NCBI GenBank assembly: GCA_023954745.1 | Contig: JAGSHC010000033.1 | Coordinates: forward strand, 1 to 36,684 | Direction of reading: 5' to 3' | Source of the DNA: Deltaproteobacteria bacterium | GTDB taxonomy: Bacteria; Myxococcota_A; UBA796; UBA9615 | DNA length: 36,684 nt | In this document: piece by piece, positions 1-7,901 of the stretch | Layout: each line of letters starts with the position of its first letter | How positions within the stretch are numbered: the stretch's first letter is position 1 | Translations under genes and position numbers: made by a program | Notes under the pieces: generated by a model | What the model was told of the DNA's origin: nothing | The model's input: the letters and a program-made list of their open reading frames with translations, nothing else | The model's database searches: none

Positions 1-157
1 CCGAGCGGCTGGCGACCGCGCCGTAGCGGATCTCACCGCCGGACGCGGTCTGCTGGTCGATGACCGCGCGGAGCTCGACGACCTCCCCGTCCGCCCCATC
101 CGCGACCCAGTCCCAGGAGAGACCGACCTCCTCGAACGGTGAGGTGGGCGCGTTCAT
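1..157 (-). CDS. Unknown protein, N-terminal part, cut by the left edge
   Basis: A leftward reading frame runs off the left end of the window. It starts MNAPTSPFEEVGLSWDWVAD and continues for about 52 residues, acidic and rich in Val, Ala and Gly. Nearly every codon ends in G or C, as in the proven genes of the window. A GAGG ribosome-binding site lies 5 nt before the ATG at 157; a second ATG directly upstream (160) is possible but poorly spaced. The gene is divergent from the decayed gene that begins near 144, and the two overlap slightly at their 5' ends, which suggests the neighbour has lost its own start. No family was recognised from this fragment. Confidence 0.6.
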   Translation of the reverse strand, partial: MNAPTSPFEEVGLSWDWVADGADGEVVELRAVIDQQTASGGEIRYGAVASRS

Positions 158-931
158 CATCGCCTCGGCCCGCCTCTCCGCCAGCGCCCCCCACAACCTC
201 GAAGCCCTGCGCCACCGCCTCGTCTTGGAGACGCGAGGGGCGATGGCCGCTCGCTTCCCCGTAATCAAGCTGTCCTGCTACGACGACCTCTGGCAGGAGA
301 CCGTGGACCAGCTCATCGTCTGGAGCGACGTCGTCATCATGGACGCGCGGGGCTTCACCCCCGCGAAGGCCGGGGTCCCCTACGAGCTCGGCGTGATCCT
401 CGCGGGGTTTCCCTTGGATCGCACCGTCTTCCTCGTCGACTCCAGCACGGACGATCAGTACCTCGAAGACACCATGCGTGCGGCCTGGGACGCGCTGCCT
501 GGGAATGCGCCGGTCCCCAGCGAGGAGCCCGTCGCGCACGTGTACGTCGCGGAGGCCTTGGGGCGGGGGTTCCGCCATGAGTTGCCGGGCCTCGTGGCCT
601 GCTCGCCGAGATCACAGCGAAGGCGCAGCGCCGACCCTCCGAGGCGAGCGCGGGGCCGTCGGGCGCCCTCACCGTGCTGGCTGCGTCGGCGTGGCTCCTG
701 GGGATCGGCGCGCTCACCCGGACGAAGGCCCCGCCCCTCGACTGGAGCCTCGATCTGCCGGGGGTGCTCCTGGCAGGCGCCGCGGTCCTCAGCTGGATGG
801 TGAGCACCCGGGCACGCCTCGCCCTGTCGGTGGAGGGAGGGCTGAGGCGTTTCTTCGCGAGCCGCACGTGGAACGCGAGCTTCGTCACCGTGCTCACGGT
901 GGCGGCGTGGGTGGTGTTCGGGTTGCTCTGA
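144..931 (+). pseudogene. Decayed membrane protein gene with TIR-like/nucleotide-sensing-type domain, frameshifted
   Basis: One coding frame runs from about 144 to 600 and carries a well-formed globular segment: VIKLSCYDDLWQETVDQL, then WSDVVIMDARGFTP, a YELG stretch and VFLVDSSTDD. Such segments occur in bacterial membrane proteins with a TIR-like fold; that assignment comes from memory of sequence patterns and is tentative. Near 590-605 coding switches to the frame one base back, which continues LLAEITAKAQRRPSEAS and two hydrophobic helices (about 674-735 and 755-800) plus a last helix before the TGA at 931. After 605 the first frame becomes Arg/Pro-rich nonsense. The 5' part expected for such a membrane protein is missing. 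I read this as a gene remnant with 5' truncation and one frameshift. A sequencing indel, or two separate genes, would be the alternatives. Confidence 0.55.
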
Positions 932-976
932 CCTTGCGAGCCGTCCTGGCCGAGGCGGCGCAGTCGCCAGGCAGTC

Positions 977-1117
977 TCAGTCGCAGACGGCGGACCCGAC
1001 CTCGTACTCCCAGTGGCTGGCCCAGGAGCGGCCGAAGCCGAGGTCCCCGTCGGCCCAGGCAGTCCCTTCATCTCCCAGGATGGGATCACGCTCGAGGACC
1101 ACCTCGATGACGGTCAC
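977..1117 (-). CDS. Short unknown ORF or C-terminal gene remnant
   Basis: A leftward frame of 46 residues starts at a GTG (VTVIEVVLERDPILGDEG...) and ends SHWEYEVGSAVCD before a TGA. Third positions are almost all G/C and the residues look protein-like (alternating hydrophobic beta-like start, aromatic-rich end), unlike the flanks. The frame stays open for another 29 codons upstream, but those residues are Arg/Ser/Pro-rich and contain no start codon, so this is more likely the last part of a degraded gene than a complete small gene. No ribosome-binding site stands out. It lies between a decayed gene and a radical SAM gene, in a stretch (932-1236) that otherwise shows nothing I can name. Confidence 0.3.
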   Translation of the reverse strand: MTVIEVVLERDPILGDEGTAWADGDLGFGRSWASHWEYEVGSAVCD

Positions 1118-1236
1118 TTGGGCGACGACGATCTGCGCGCTGGCTGACCGTGGTTCACGGCGCGGCTCTGAGGCCCGTCTAGCGGAGGGGAACCGAGCGG
1201 CAGATCAGCTCGCGAGAGCCAATCAGCGCAACGTCT

Positions 1237-2265
1237 CTACAAATGCTCGAAGTTGCAGTTCAACATGTTGCAGGTGCGGGGGCAGTTGTGCGCCTCCCAG
1301 CGCCGGCGCTGGCTCTGCATCGAGTTCCACATCCAGGGCACCGGCTTGTTCTTCACGTTCCCCACCGGCGGAAGCCAGAAGCAGAGGAGGAAGTTGCCGT
1401 AGGCGTCCAGGGAGATGTCGCTGTGTCCGGCGTTGCAGGGCAGGCCGTTGCTGACGCTCGGGTTGCGGAAGTAGCGCTTCATCTCGCGAAGCTGCCCCAC
1501 CCCGTTGCACACGTGGCCGTCGGCTTCCTTGATGGAGATGAGGTAGTCCAGGGCCCCGTCGAGCTCCTCGAGCTGGTCTTCCCGAGGGAAGTGCGGCGAG
1601 TTCACGAACCAGTTGGGGTCGTAGGTGCGCCCGAAGTTGTTGAACAGCGGCTGATAGACCACCTGGTAGTCCCGCTCCCGCGTCCAGTCCGCCATCTCGG
1701 TGATCTCGCCGACGCTGTGGCGGCTGACGATCATCGCGATGATGACCCTCGGGTTGTCGACCTTGTCCACCAGATCCAGCGTGCGCATGACCTTGTCGTA
1801 GGTACCCGCCTCGCCCCGCATGTGGTCATGAGTGGCGCCCGAGAACCCATCCATCGACACGTACAGGATGTCGAGCCCCGAGTCGGCCAGCTGCTTCACG
1901 CGCCGCTCGTTGAACGTCGTGGCGTTGGTGTTGCTGGTGACCGTGAAGCCGAGGTCGGTGGCGTACCGGATGAGCTCGAAGACGTCCTTGCGCAGGAACG
2001 GCTCGCCCCCCGCGAAGTTCAGCCCCACGGGCCCAGCCCAGGCGGCGACCTGGTCGAACACGCCCTTCCACTCGTTGGTGGTGAGCTCCGGCCCGGGCTT
2101 GATCTTCCAGATGTCGCACATGCGGCACGGCAGGGTGCAGCGGTCGGTGATGGATACGTGGATCTGGTCGGGCAACCCCGGCGCCTTGCGCAGCTTCACC
2201 ACATCCTTCGCGTCCCGCGCGAAGCGGGCGAGGTCGGAGACGAAGAAGCTGCGAGGGCTGTTCAT
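1237..2265 (-). CDS. Stand-alone radical SAM protein with SPASM-like C-terminal cysteines
   Basis: A 342-residue protein of the radical SAM superfamily, which cleaves S-adenosylmethionine with a [4Fe-4S] cluster to start radical chemistry. The cluster motif CxxxCxxC is C43-C47-C50 in DRCTLPCRMCDIW, and the GGEP SAM-binding motif is at 86-89. The C-terminal third has a set of further cysteines (CNAG, LLCFW, then C328, C332 and C337 in CPRTCNMLNC), as in SPASM or twitch domains that bind auxiliary Fe-S clusters. An ATG at 2265 is used here; a GTG two codons upstream (2271) is equally open and neither has a strong ribosome-binding site. The gene stands alone, divergent from a GNAT gene, with no precursor peptide visible beside it. 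The substrate is unknown; peptide or cofactor maturation is the usual role of such enzymes. Confidence 0.9.
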   Translation of the reverse strand: MNSPRSFFVSDLARFARDAKDVVKLRKAPGLPDQIHVSITDRCTLPCRMCDIWKIKPGPELTTNEWKGVFDQVAAWAGPVGLNFAGGEPFLRKDVFELIRYATDLGFTVTSNTNATTFNERRVKQLADSGLDILYVSMDGFSGATHDHMRGEAGTYDKVMRTLDLVDKVDNPRVIIAMIVSRHSVGEITEMADWTRERDYQVVYQPLFNNFGRTYDPNWFVNSPHFPREDQLEELDGALDYLISIKEADGHVCNGVGQLREMKRYFRNPSVSNGLPCNAGHSDISLDAYGNFLLCFWLPPVGNVKNKPVPWMWNSMQSQRRRWEAHNCPRTCNMLNCNFEHL

Positions 2266-2356
2266 GCCCACGCAGGGTAGCCGGGGATTGTGGTCGGTCG
2301 CAGGCGCGCGCGCAGCCAGGCGTCTCCTTCAGCCGCCATTCGATAGCCTGCCCACC

Positions 2357-2875
2357 ATGGTCGCCCCTGCCGAACTCAGAACGGACCGCCTCCTCTTGCG
2401 TCGCTGGCGCCTCGAAGACGCCGTCGCTCTTCGCGCCGCCCTGGACGTCAGCGACGCGCACCTCCGGCCGTTCATCCCCTTCATGAAGAGCGAGCCCCGG
2501 ACCCTCGTCGAGACGGGCGGGTGGGTCGCCGAGCACATCGCTGCCTTCGAGGACGGCGCCATCCTGCGCTGGGCGGTCTGGGCGGAGGGAGCCCTCGTCG
2601 GCGAGGTGATGCTCATGAGCCGGGTCGGGCCCGAGGCCCTCGAGGTTGGCTACTGGCTGCACGTGGACCAGGTGGGGCGTGGGTACGGGAGGGAGGCGGT
2701 GGCTGCGTTGGTTGACTGGGCGGACAGCCAGGAGGTCGAGCGACTCGAGGCCTGGTGCGACGTCGCCAATCACCCCTCGGGCAGGCTGGTGGAGCGGCTG
2801 GGCTTCGTGGAAGCTCGGCTGGAGAAGGTGGGAGACGCGACCCTGACCGTGTGGGCGCGGCCGCGCGGGGGCTGA
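2357..2875 (+). CDS. GNAT N-acetyltransferase, RimJ/RimL-like
   Basis: A 172-residue acetyltransferase of the GNAT fold, which moves an acetyl group from acetyl-CoA to an amine. It opens with the family-typical ELRTDRLLLRRWRLEDA; the acetyl-CoA pyrophosphate loop is QVGRGYG at 105-111, and the C-terminal N-HPSGRLVERLGFVEA pattern matches the RimJ/RimL ribosomal-protein and small-molecule acetyltransferase subgroup. The length is normal for the family. The ATG at 2357 lies in frame just before the conserved start, and the frame upstream of it overlaps the divergent radical SAM gene, so a longer protein is unlikely. The substrate cannot be told from sequence. It is followed by two GC-rich hairpins. 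Confidence 0.9.
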   Translation: MVAPAELRTDRLLLRRWRLEDAVALRAALDVSDAHLRPFIPFMKSEPRTLVETGGWVAEHIAAFEDGAILRWAVWAEGALVGEVMLMSRVGPEALEVGYWLHVDQVGRGYGREAVAALVDWADSQEVERLEAWCDVANHPSGRLVERLGFVEARLEKVGDATLTVWARPRGG

Positions 2876-2876
2876 T

Positions 2877-2923
2877 GCGGTCGAACGGACCGCTGCGAGG
2901 AAGCGCCCGGCCCCGTGGGGCCG
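2877..2923 (+). terminator. Two GC-rich hairpins after the GNAT gene
   Basis: Immediately after the stop codon two perfect inverted repeats follow each other: GCGGTC / GACCGC with a 5-nt loop (2877-2893) and CGGCCCC / GGGGCCG with a 2-nt centre (2908-2923). There is no T-run, so factor-independent termination is only possible, not shown. Confidence 0.3.
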
Positions 2924-2999
2924 AAGGCTCCTCCGCCCTCGGTTTCCCTTGGCGCGGCCTTGCGGGATCCGTACCCTCCCGCCGCCCCAAGGAGTTCCA

Positions 3000-3614
3000 A
3001 TGCGCACACCCCTGCTCGCCATCCTCTCGCTCTCCCTCCTGACTCCCCTCGGCTGTGCCCGGGGCGGCGGCGGTGGCGGCGGTGGCGGTGGCGGTGGAGG
3101 CTCGTGCATCACGCCGAGTCACCTCGAGGGAGACTGGCGGTTCGAGCTGGATGGGGAGACGATCAACTTCGACATCGGCTCGGATGGGTCCTCGGTCTTC
3201 ACGACCGAGGAGGACGACTTCGTCGGCATCACCAGCGAGCCCATCGGCGACGACATCTGCGACATGACCTTCGACGTGACCTTCGACTACGGCGACGGTG
3301 ACACGGAGGACTACCGCTACTCGCTCCGGAAGACCAACGGCTCCGGCCTCAGCATCTCCATCCCGGGCAACTTCGACATCTGCAGCGCGCCCCCGAGCGC
3401 CCTCGACGGCCGCTGGGAGCTGACGGTGGACTACCTCGGAGACGGAGACGACAGCACGGTCGTCGTGCTCGACCTCACGGACGACAACGCCAGCCTCACC
3501 GCCGAGTACGACGGCGAGACGGAGGAGTGGGCCAACTGCGTCGTAGACGGCACCATCTGCGACCTGGCGATTGCCTGCGACGATGTGCCGACCATGCGCC
3601 TCGAGCGCCTCTGA
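3000..3614 (+). CDS. Lipoprotein with a 13-glycine linker
   Basis: A 204-residue predicted lipoprotein of unknown function. The start at 3000 is fixed by an AAGGAG ribosome-binding site 5 nt upstream. A classic lipoprotein signal (MRTPLLAILSLSLLTPLG) ends at Cys19. Directly after it comes an unbroken run of 13 glycines (22-34) coded by GGC/GGT/GGA triplets, which would act as a flexible tether between lipid anchor and globular part. The rest is strongly acidic, with two related halves that each start with a W-(R/E)-(F/L)-x-(L/V) pattern (DWRFELDGE and RWELTVDYLG) and carry paired cysteines, suggesting a duplicated beta-sandwich-like unit such as a lipocalin-type domain. No close family was recognised. 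It is probably periplasmic or on the outer membrane. Confidence 0.85.
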   Translation: MRTPLLAILSLSLLTPLGCARGGGGGGGGGGGGGSCITPSHLEGDWRFELDGETINFDIGSDGSSVFTTEEDDFVGITSEPIGDDICDMTFDVTFDYGDGDTEDYRYSLRKTNGSGLSISIPGNFDICSAPPSALDGRWELTVDYLGDGDDSTVVVLDLTDDNASLTAEYDGETEEWANCVVDGTICDLAIACDDVPTMRLERL

Positions 3615-3715
3615 GGGGCCAGCCGCTCCCTCCCCGTCGCGCAGCGCGGCCCCCCACAGCGCAGTTTCGGGCTGGAGTGCGCACGGTCATGAGCCCAGGG
3701 CGCGACCTGGTGCGC

Positions 3716-4027
3716 CTACCGGTTTGCGATCTTCTCGAGCTTCATCTTCACCACCGAGCGCTCGCGACCAATGCGGGCGGCCAGCTCTGCGCGCTCCGCT
3801 TCGCCGACGGTTCCCGAGAGCTCGATCTCCAGAGCGCGGATGCGCTTCATCTCCTCCACCAGGGGAGGCGCGATGCCCGCGTTCTTGAGGATGCGCATGA
3901 CCATGCGCAGCTCGGGGTGGATGTGGCTGTCGTCCTCGATGGGGATGGGCTCCCCCTTGAACGGCAGGTTGTCCATCTCCCCCTTCTTGATGGCCGCTTC
4001 GATCATCCGGTCGACGTGCAGACTCAT
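3716..4027 (-). CDS. DUF1992 (DnaJ-C28-type) small protein
   Basis: A 103-residue protein of the DUF1992 family, the domain also found in the DnaJ homologue DNAJC28. The diagnostic order is present: DRMIEAAIKKGEMDNLPFKG near the N-terminus, then a PELRMVMRILKNAGIAPP segment (38-55), followed by a charged helical tail ending KLEKIANR. The biochemical role is not established for bacteria. The ATG at 4027 is preceded by a purine-rich GGGGAGAGG; a longer reading upstream is possible but falls outside the conserved region. It lies 91 bp after the pilC stop in the same direction and converges with the poly-glycine lipoprotein gene; the 100 bp between the two convergent stops hold nothing I recognise. 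Confidence 0.85.
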   Translation of the reverse strand: MSLHVDRMIEAAIKKGEMDNLPFKGEPIPIEDDSHIHPELRMVMRILKNAGIAPPLVEEMKRIRALEIELSGTVGEAERAELAARIGRERSVVKMKLEKIANR

Positions 4028-4118
4028 GCCTCTCCCCTCAGAGGGGCGTACAGGAGCGGGCCCCTCATGCAAGAGATGGGGACGAAGACGAGGGCCGCAA
4101 ATGCAGCACTTCGTTGCA

Positions 4119-5240
4119 CTAACGAACGGCGGTGCCCATCAGGATGCTGAAGTAGGGCAGGAACATCGCCAACAGAACGAAGAGCACCAGGATCCCGAGC
4201 AGGATCGTGAGAACCGGCTGAATGAGCGAGATGATGCGGCCCTGCATGCGGTCCACCTCGGTGCGGAACACCTCGGCGAGGTTGTCGAGCATCTCGGCCA
4301 TGGAGCCGGACTCTTCGCCGATGACGATCATGTCGCGAGCGAGCTCGGGGATGAACCAGTGCTGCTCGAGAGGCGCGCTCATGCGCCCGCCGTTCTCGAC
4401 GGACTTCTCCATGTCCACGACGGCTTCTTCGATGGCCATGTTGTCGACGGTCCCCCGGGCGAGGCGCAGGCTCTCGAGGACGGGCACGCCGGTGCGGAGC
4501 AGCGCCGCCAGCGTCTTTCCGAACCGGGCCATGGCCGCCACCGTCAGCATGCGACCGATGTAGGGGATGCGCAGCTTGAGGAAGTCGAGGATGTAGTTGC
4601 GCATGCTCGTGCCGCGCCAGACCACGAAGGCTCCGAGGCCGAGGACGACGAGCACCGCGATGCGCACGAACGGTGACTGAAGGGCGTCACTCAGGTTGAA
4701 CACCACCTGAGAGAAGAACGGCAGGTCGATCTGCCCGGGGGAGTCCTCGATGATCTGCTTGAACATCGGGGCGACGACCATGAGGATGAACAGCAGCGTG
4801 CCCAAGGTGAACGTCAGAGTGATGAGCGGGAAGATCATCGCCTCCGTCACCTTGTCCCGGACGCTCTCGTCGTGGTCGAGGTTGTCTGCCAGATAGCGAA
4901 GGTTCGCGCTGAGTTCGCCCGCCTTCTCCCCCGCACGGCACAAGGGCACGACCACCGACGGCAGGCCGGGGCCGTGAGTCTGGAGTGCGGTGGAGAACGC
5001 GCCGCCGGCCTCCACGTCCGCGGTCACCCGCGTGACGAGCGACTGCATGCCTCCGCCGGTCGTGCGGCGACCGAGGATCTTGAGCGCCCGCACCATCGGA
5101 ATGCCGGCATCGAGGAGCACCGCGAGCTGCCGACAGAACGTGGAGACATGGCGCGGCGACAGACGCCGGCTGAAGAGTCCGGGGTTGCCCGAGGGGGCAG
5201 GGTCAGCGTCCTGCGCGGGTGCAGGTGCATTGCGGGCCAT
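4119..5240 (-). CDS. pilC: PilC/GspF-family inner-membrane platform protein
   Basis: A 373-residue polytopic protein of the type II secretion/type IV pilus platform family, which sits in the inner membrane and couples the assembly ATPase to pilin insertion. Two copies of the T2SSF domain are visible: residues about 33-158 (STFCRQLAVLLDAGIPMVRALKIL) and 237-360 (ARFGKTLAALLRTGVPVLESLRLA), each starting with the family's helix and followed by GEKAGEL or GEESGSM. Membrane segments lie at about 137-158, 192-208 and 338-366. GGAGG-like GGAGG is 9 nt before the ATG at 5240. It follows pilB by 140 bp on the same strand. Whether it serves a pilus or a secretion system cannot be decided because no pilin, secretin or PilT gene is present here. 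Confidence 0.92.
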   Translation of the reverse strand: MARNAPAPAQDADPAPSGNPGLFSRRLSPRHVSTFCRQLAVLLDAGIPMVRALKILGRRTTGGGMQSLVTRVTADVEAGGAFSTALQTHGPGLPSVVVPLCRAGEKAGELSANLRYLADNLDHDESVRDKVTEAMIFPLITLTFTLGTLLFILMVVAPMFKQIIEDSPGQIDLPFFSQVVFNLSDALQSPFVRIAVLVVLGLGAFVVWRGTSMRNYILDFLKLRIPYIGRMLTVAAMARFGKTLAALLRTGVPVLESLRLARGTVDNMAIEEAVVDMEKSVENGGRMSAPLEQHWFIPELARDMIVIGEESGSMAEMLDNLAEVFRTEVDRMQGRIISLIQPVLTILLGILVLFVLLAMFLPYFSILMGTAVR

Positions 5241-5258
5241 CGTCGGTGTCCTCCATTG

Positions 5259-5276
5259 CGACCCCTGAGGGGGTCG
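5259..5276. repeat. 7-bp perfect inverted repeat in the pilC leader
   Basis: CGACCCC and GGGGTCG flank a TGAG loop, 19-36 bp upstream of the pilC start and just ahead of its ribosome-binding site. In RNA it would be a stable stem-loop between pilB and pilC; it could be an operator or an element that adjusts pilC expression. Function is inferred only from position. Confidence 0.4.
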
Positions 5277-5380
5277 TCCCCTGGCGCACCCTACAACAGG
5301 GGCGCATCAGAAAAATCGCCCATTGAGGGCTCGTTCGTCAACGTTCCGGGGGCACCCAATGGGTCAGATGCGATCCCGGC

Positions 5381-7639
5381 TCACTGATAGAGCACGCGAA
5401 CGAACTCTTCCACGGTGGTCTCTCCAGAGACGACCCTGTGCCGCCCTGCATCGGCGAGGGTCCGCATGCCGCTGTCGAGAGCCATCTGCTTCAGCAGCGA
5501 CTCGGGCTTGCGCTCCGAGATGGCGAGGCGCATGTCGTCAGTGACGTCGAGGATCTCGAAGATGCCTCGACGACCGAGGTATCCCGTGCCAAAGCAGGCA
5601 TCGCAGCCGCGGCCCCGATGAAAGACGGGGCGCTGGACGACCGGCTTCTTCTTCCGCCTTCGTTTCGGCTTCTCGCCCTCGGCAGGCTCGGGCGCAGGCT
5701 CGGCAGCGACTTCCACGAGGTAGCCGTTGGCGGTGAGCCACTCGTCGGTGAGCCCGGCCTGGTTCAGGGTCTGCGGCTCCGGCTCGAACACCTCGCGACA
5801 CTCGCTACAGATGGTCCGCACGAGGCGCTGGGCCACAACGCCCACGAGGGAGGTCGCAAGCAGGAAGGGCGCGATGTTGAAGTTGTAGAGCGTGGTGACG
5901 GCGCCGGTGGCCGAGTTCGCGTGGATGGTGGACAGGACCAGCAGGCCCGTCAGGGAGGCACGGACGGCGACCTTGGCGGTCTCCTCGTCGCGAATCTCAC
6001 CCACGAGGATGATGTTCGGGTCCTGCCTCATCAGGGCGCGCAGGCCCTTGGCGAAGTCGAGGCCGATCTTGTAGTTCACGTTGATCTGGGAGACGTGGGG
6101 GAGAGCGATCTCCACCGGGTCCTCGATCGTCATGATGTTCTTCTGATCGGCGTCCACCTCGCCGAGGCAGGCGTACAGCGTCGTGGTCTTGCCCGACCCC
6201 ACGGGGCCGCAGGCGAGCACGATGCCGTGAGAGCGCCGGGTGAAGTCGTGGAGCTTTTCGTCTTCTTCTGCGTCGAGGTTCAGGAGGTCCAGGGTCGGCA
6301 CCTCCTTCGCACCCGCCGTGATGCGAATGCTCATGCGCTCGCCGTGGGTGGTGGGCACGGTGGCGATGCGGAAGTCGTAGGCATCGCCGTGGAGCTCGAC
6401 GCGGATGTGGCCGTCCTGGGGCTTGCGCCGCTCGGTGATGTCCATGTCGGCCATCACCTTGACGCGGGAGAGCACCTCCTCCCCCATCAACCCGCGCAGC
6501 TGCGCAACGTTGTAGAGAATCCCGTCGAGGCGGAAGCGCGCGCGCATCCCCTCCCGTTGGGGCTCGAGGTGGATGTCGGTGGCGCCCACGGCCGTGGCTC
6601 GCTCCATGAGCGCCCGCGCCATGTCGGGCGGGGAGTTGATGCCGAGGAAGCTGTCCTGGTCGATGCGGAACTCTCCGGTGCCCTTGCGCGGACGGGTGCG
6701 CTCTCGGGGGGCGCGCATGCGGCCGGAGTTGCTGCGGCCTGCGGGGCGCGCGAGGGCTGCGGCCTCGACCGCCTTCTCCCAGTCAGCGAGGACCTCGGCG
6801 AAGCTCGAGGGCGTGTCGATGAGGATCTCGACCTCGTGTCCGGTCACCTTCTTCAGGGTCTCCACGAGGGCGGCGCCCGGGTGGGAGACGGACAAGAGGG
6901 CGACCTGGGAGCCGTTGCTTACGGGCACCACCTGAAAGGCGTGTCCGATCTCGGGGGTGACAGTCGAGCCGAGGGTCGGGTCAGAGACCCACTTGCTGCC
7001 GCGCTTGCGACGCAGTCCAAAGAACTCCGCGGTGACATCGGCCGCGCGCCCCTCGGTGAGGGTCTCGTTCTCGACGAGGGCCGACAGCAGCCGCTTGCCC
7101 TCCTTGAAGGCTTGCTTGTCCGCTGCCTTGACCTCGCGATAGGAGCCGATCTCGGAGTCGAGCACGTAGTCGAACAGGAGGCCGTTGCGGTCGTGGTGCT
7201 CCGGGATGCCGGGGCACGCGCGCAGGATCTCGGCGAGAGTCTCCGGATCCACCTCGCCGGAGGAGAGTACGGACCACCAGAAGCTCGCCCCCGACGTGTT
7301 CGTGCGGCGCGCGAGGCCGAGGGCGGCGAGGCGACGACCGAGGACCCCGCCAGCGCTTCCGTGACTCTCGAGGTAGTCCTCGACGACCTTGCGGCTCAGG
7401 TAGTTCAGGTGAGCGGCGATGCGCTCCACGGCCTTCTCGGGCGACTCGGCGGAGCGCGTCCGAGGAGCCGGAGGGGGCCGGTCTCCAACCCGCCGGCCGC
7501 TGCTGCCCTCGTCCGATGGCTCGGGGCGAAGGTCTTCGGGCCGAAGAGCCTGGTGCTGGCCGGAGAAGCCAGGGACGTCAATCTTGCGGGTCATTGCCTT
7601 GACCAGCGAGCCCCAGAGGGCGGAGTTCTCAGAGGCCAT
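5381..7639 (-). CDS. pilB: PilB/GspE-type assembly ATPase
   Basis: A 752-residue hexameric ATPase of the type II/IV secretion family that powers pilin or pseudopilin assembly. An N-terminal region (about 70-290) carries MshEN/GspE-N-like segments. The ATPase core has the Walker A GPVGSGKTT (478-486), the Asp box TIEDPVE (504-510), the Walker B LVGEIRDEE (545-553) and the His box STIHANSA (570-577). Zinc is probably held by C611/C614 and C679/C682, the usual tetra-cysteine pair of PilB/GspE. Between the pairs lies an unusual insert, rich in Pro, Glu, then Lys/Arg (about 643-668). AGGAGACACA precedes the ATG at 7639; longer readings upstream are not supported. The adjacent pilC supports the assignment, and no retraction ATPase is seen. 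Confidence 0.93.
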   Translation of the reverse strand: MASENSALWGSLVKAMTRKIDVPGFSGQHQALRPEDLRPEPSDEGSSGRRVGDRPPPAPRTRSAESPEKAVERIAAHLNYLSRKVVEDYLESHGSAGGVLGRRLAALGLARRTNTSGASFWWSVLSSGEVDPETLAEILRACPGIPEHHDRNGLLFDYVLDSEIGSYREVKAADKQAFKEGKRLLSALVENETLTEGRAADVTAEFFGLRRKRGSKWVSDPTLGSTVTPEIGHAFQVVPVSNGSQVALLSVSHPGAALVETLKKVTGHEVEILIDTPSSFAEVLADWEKAVEAAALARPAGRSNSGRMRAPRERTRPRKGTGEFRIDQDSFLGINSPPDMARALMERATAVGATDIHLEPQREGMRARFRLDGILYNVAQLRGLMGEEVLSRVKVMADMDITERRKPQDGHIRVELHGDAYDFRIATVPTTHGERMSIRITAGAKEVPTLDLLNLDAEEDEKLHDFTRRSHGIVLACGPVGSGKTTTLYACLGEVDADQKNIMTIEDPVEIALPHVSQINVNYKIGLDFAKGLRALMRQDPNIILVGEIRDEETAKVAVRASLTGLLVLSTIHANSATGAVTTLYNFNIAPFLLATSLVGVVAQRLVRTICSECREVFEPEPQTLNQAGLTDEWLTANGYLVEVAAEPAPEPAEGEKPKRRRKKKPVVQRPVFHRGRGCDACFGTGYLGRRGIFEILDVTDDMRLAISERKPESLLKQMALDSGMRTLADAGRHRVVSGETTVEEFVRVLYQ

Positions 7640-7901
7640 TGTGTCTCCTGGCGGGCGTACCCACCGGTCCCAGTTGCGGGGATCCGTAATTCTAGACCGA
7701 TCGATGGCAAGTTCGGGTGACGAGGTGCATCGCGGGCGGTGGGGCGGACGGACGCGTCGACACAAATCAGTCGAAAGAACCGCCGGTTGCGACGCGCAAA
7801 CCACCACTTTGGACACCCCGCCCGCTCCCTCCCAGCGAGGCGCTGGGCGCCTGAGCACCCTGGTCCACGCCGGCTGGCACCTCGCGCACTACACTGCCGC
7901 C

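Noticed and set aside
2300-2316. Alternating CG tract (also near 16019-16030) as a Z-DNA element
   Set aside because: Short runs of this kind are expected by chance at this GC content.
5241-5380. Separate small gene between pilB and pilC
   Set aside because: No frame with codon bias or a start; only the inverted repeat.
5438-7720. Long plus-strand open frame opposite pilB
   Set aside because: Antisense to all Walker, His and Cys motifs of PilB; no motif of its own.
7871-7886. Sigma54-like TGGCAC upstream of the methyltransferase gene
   Set aside because: The GC pair expected 12 bp after GG is absent.
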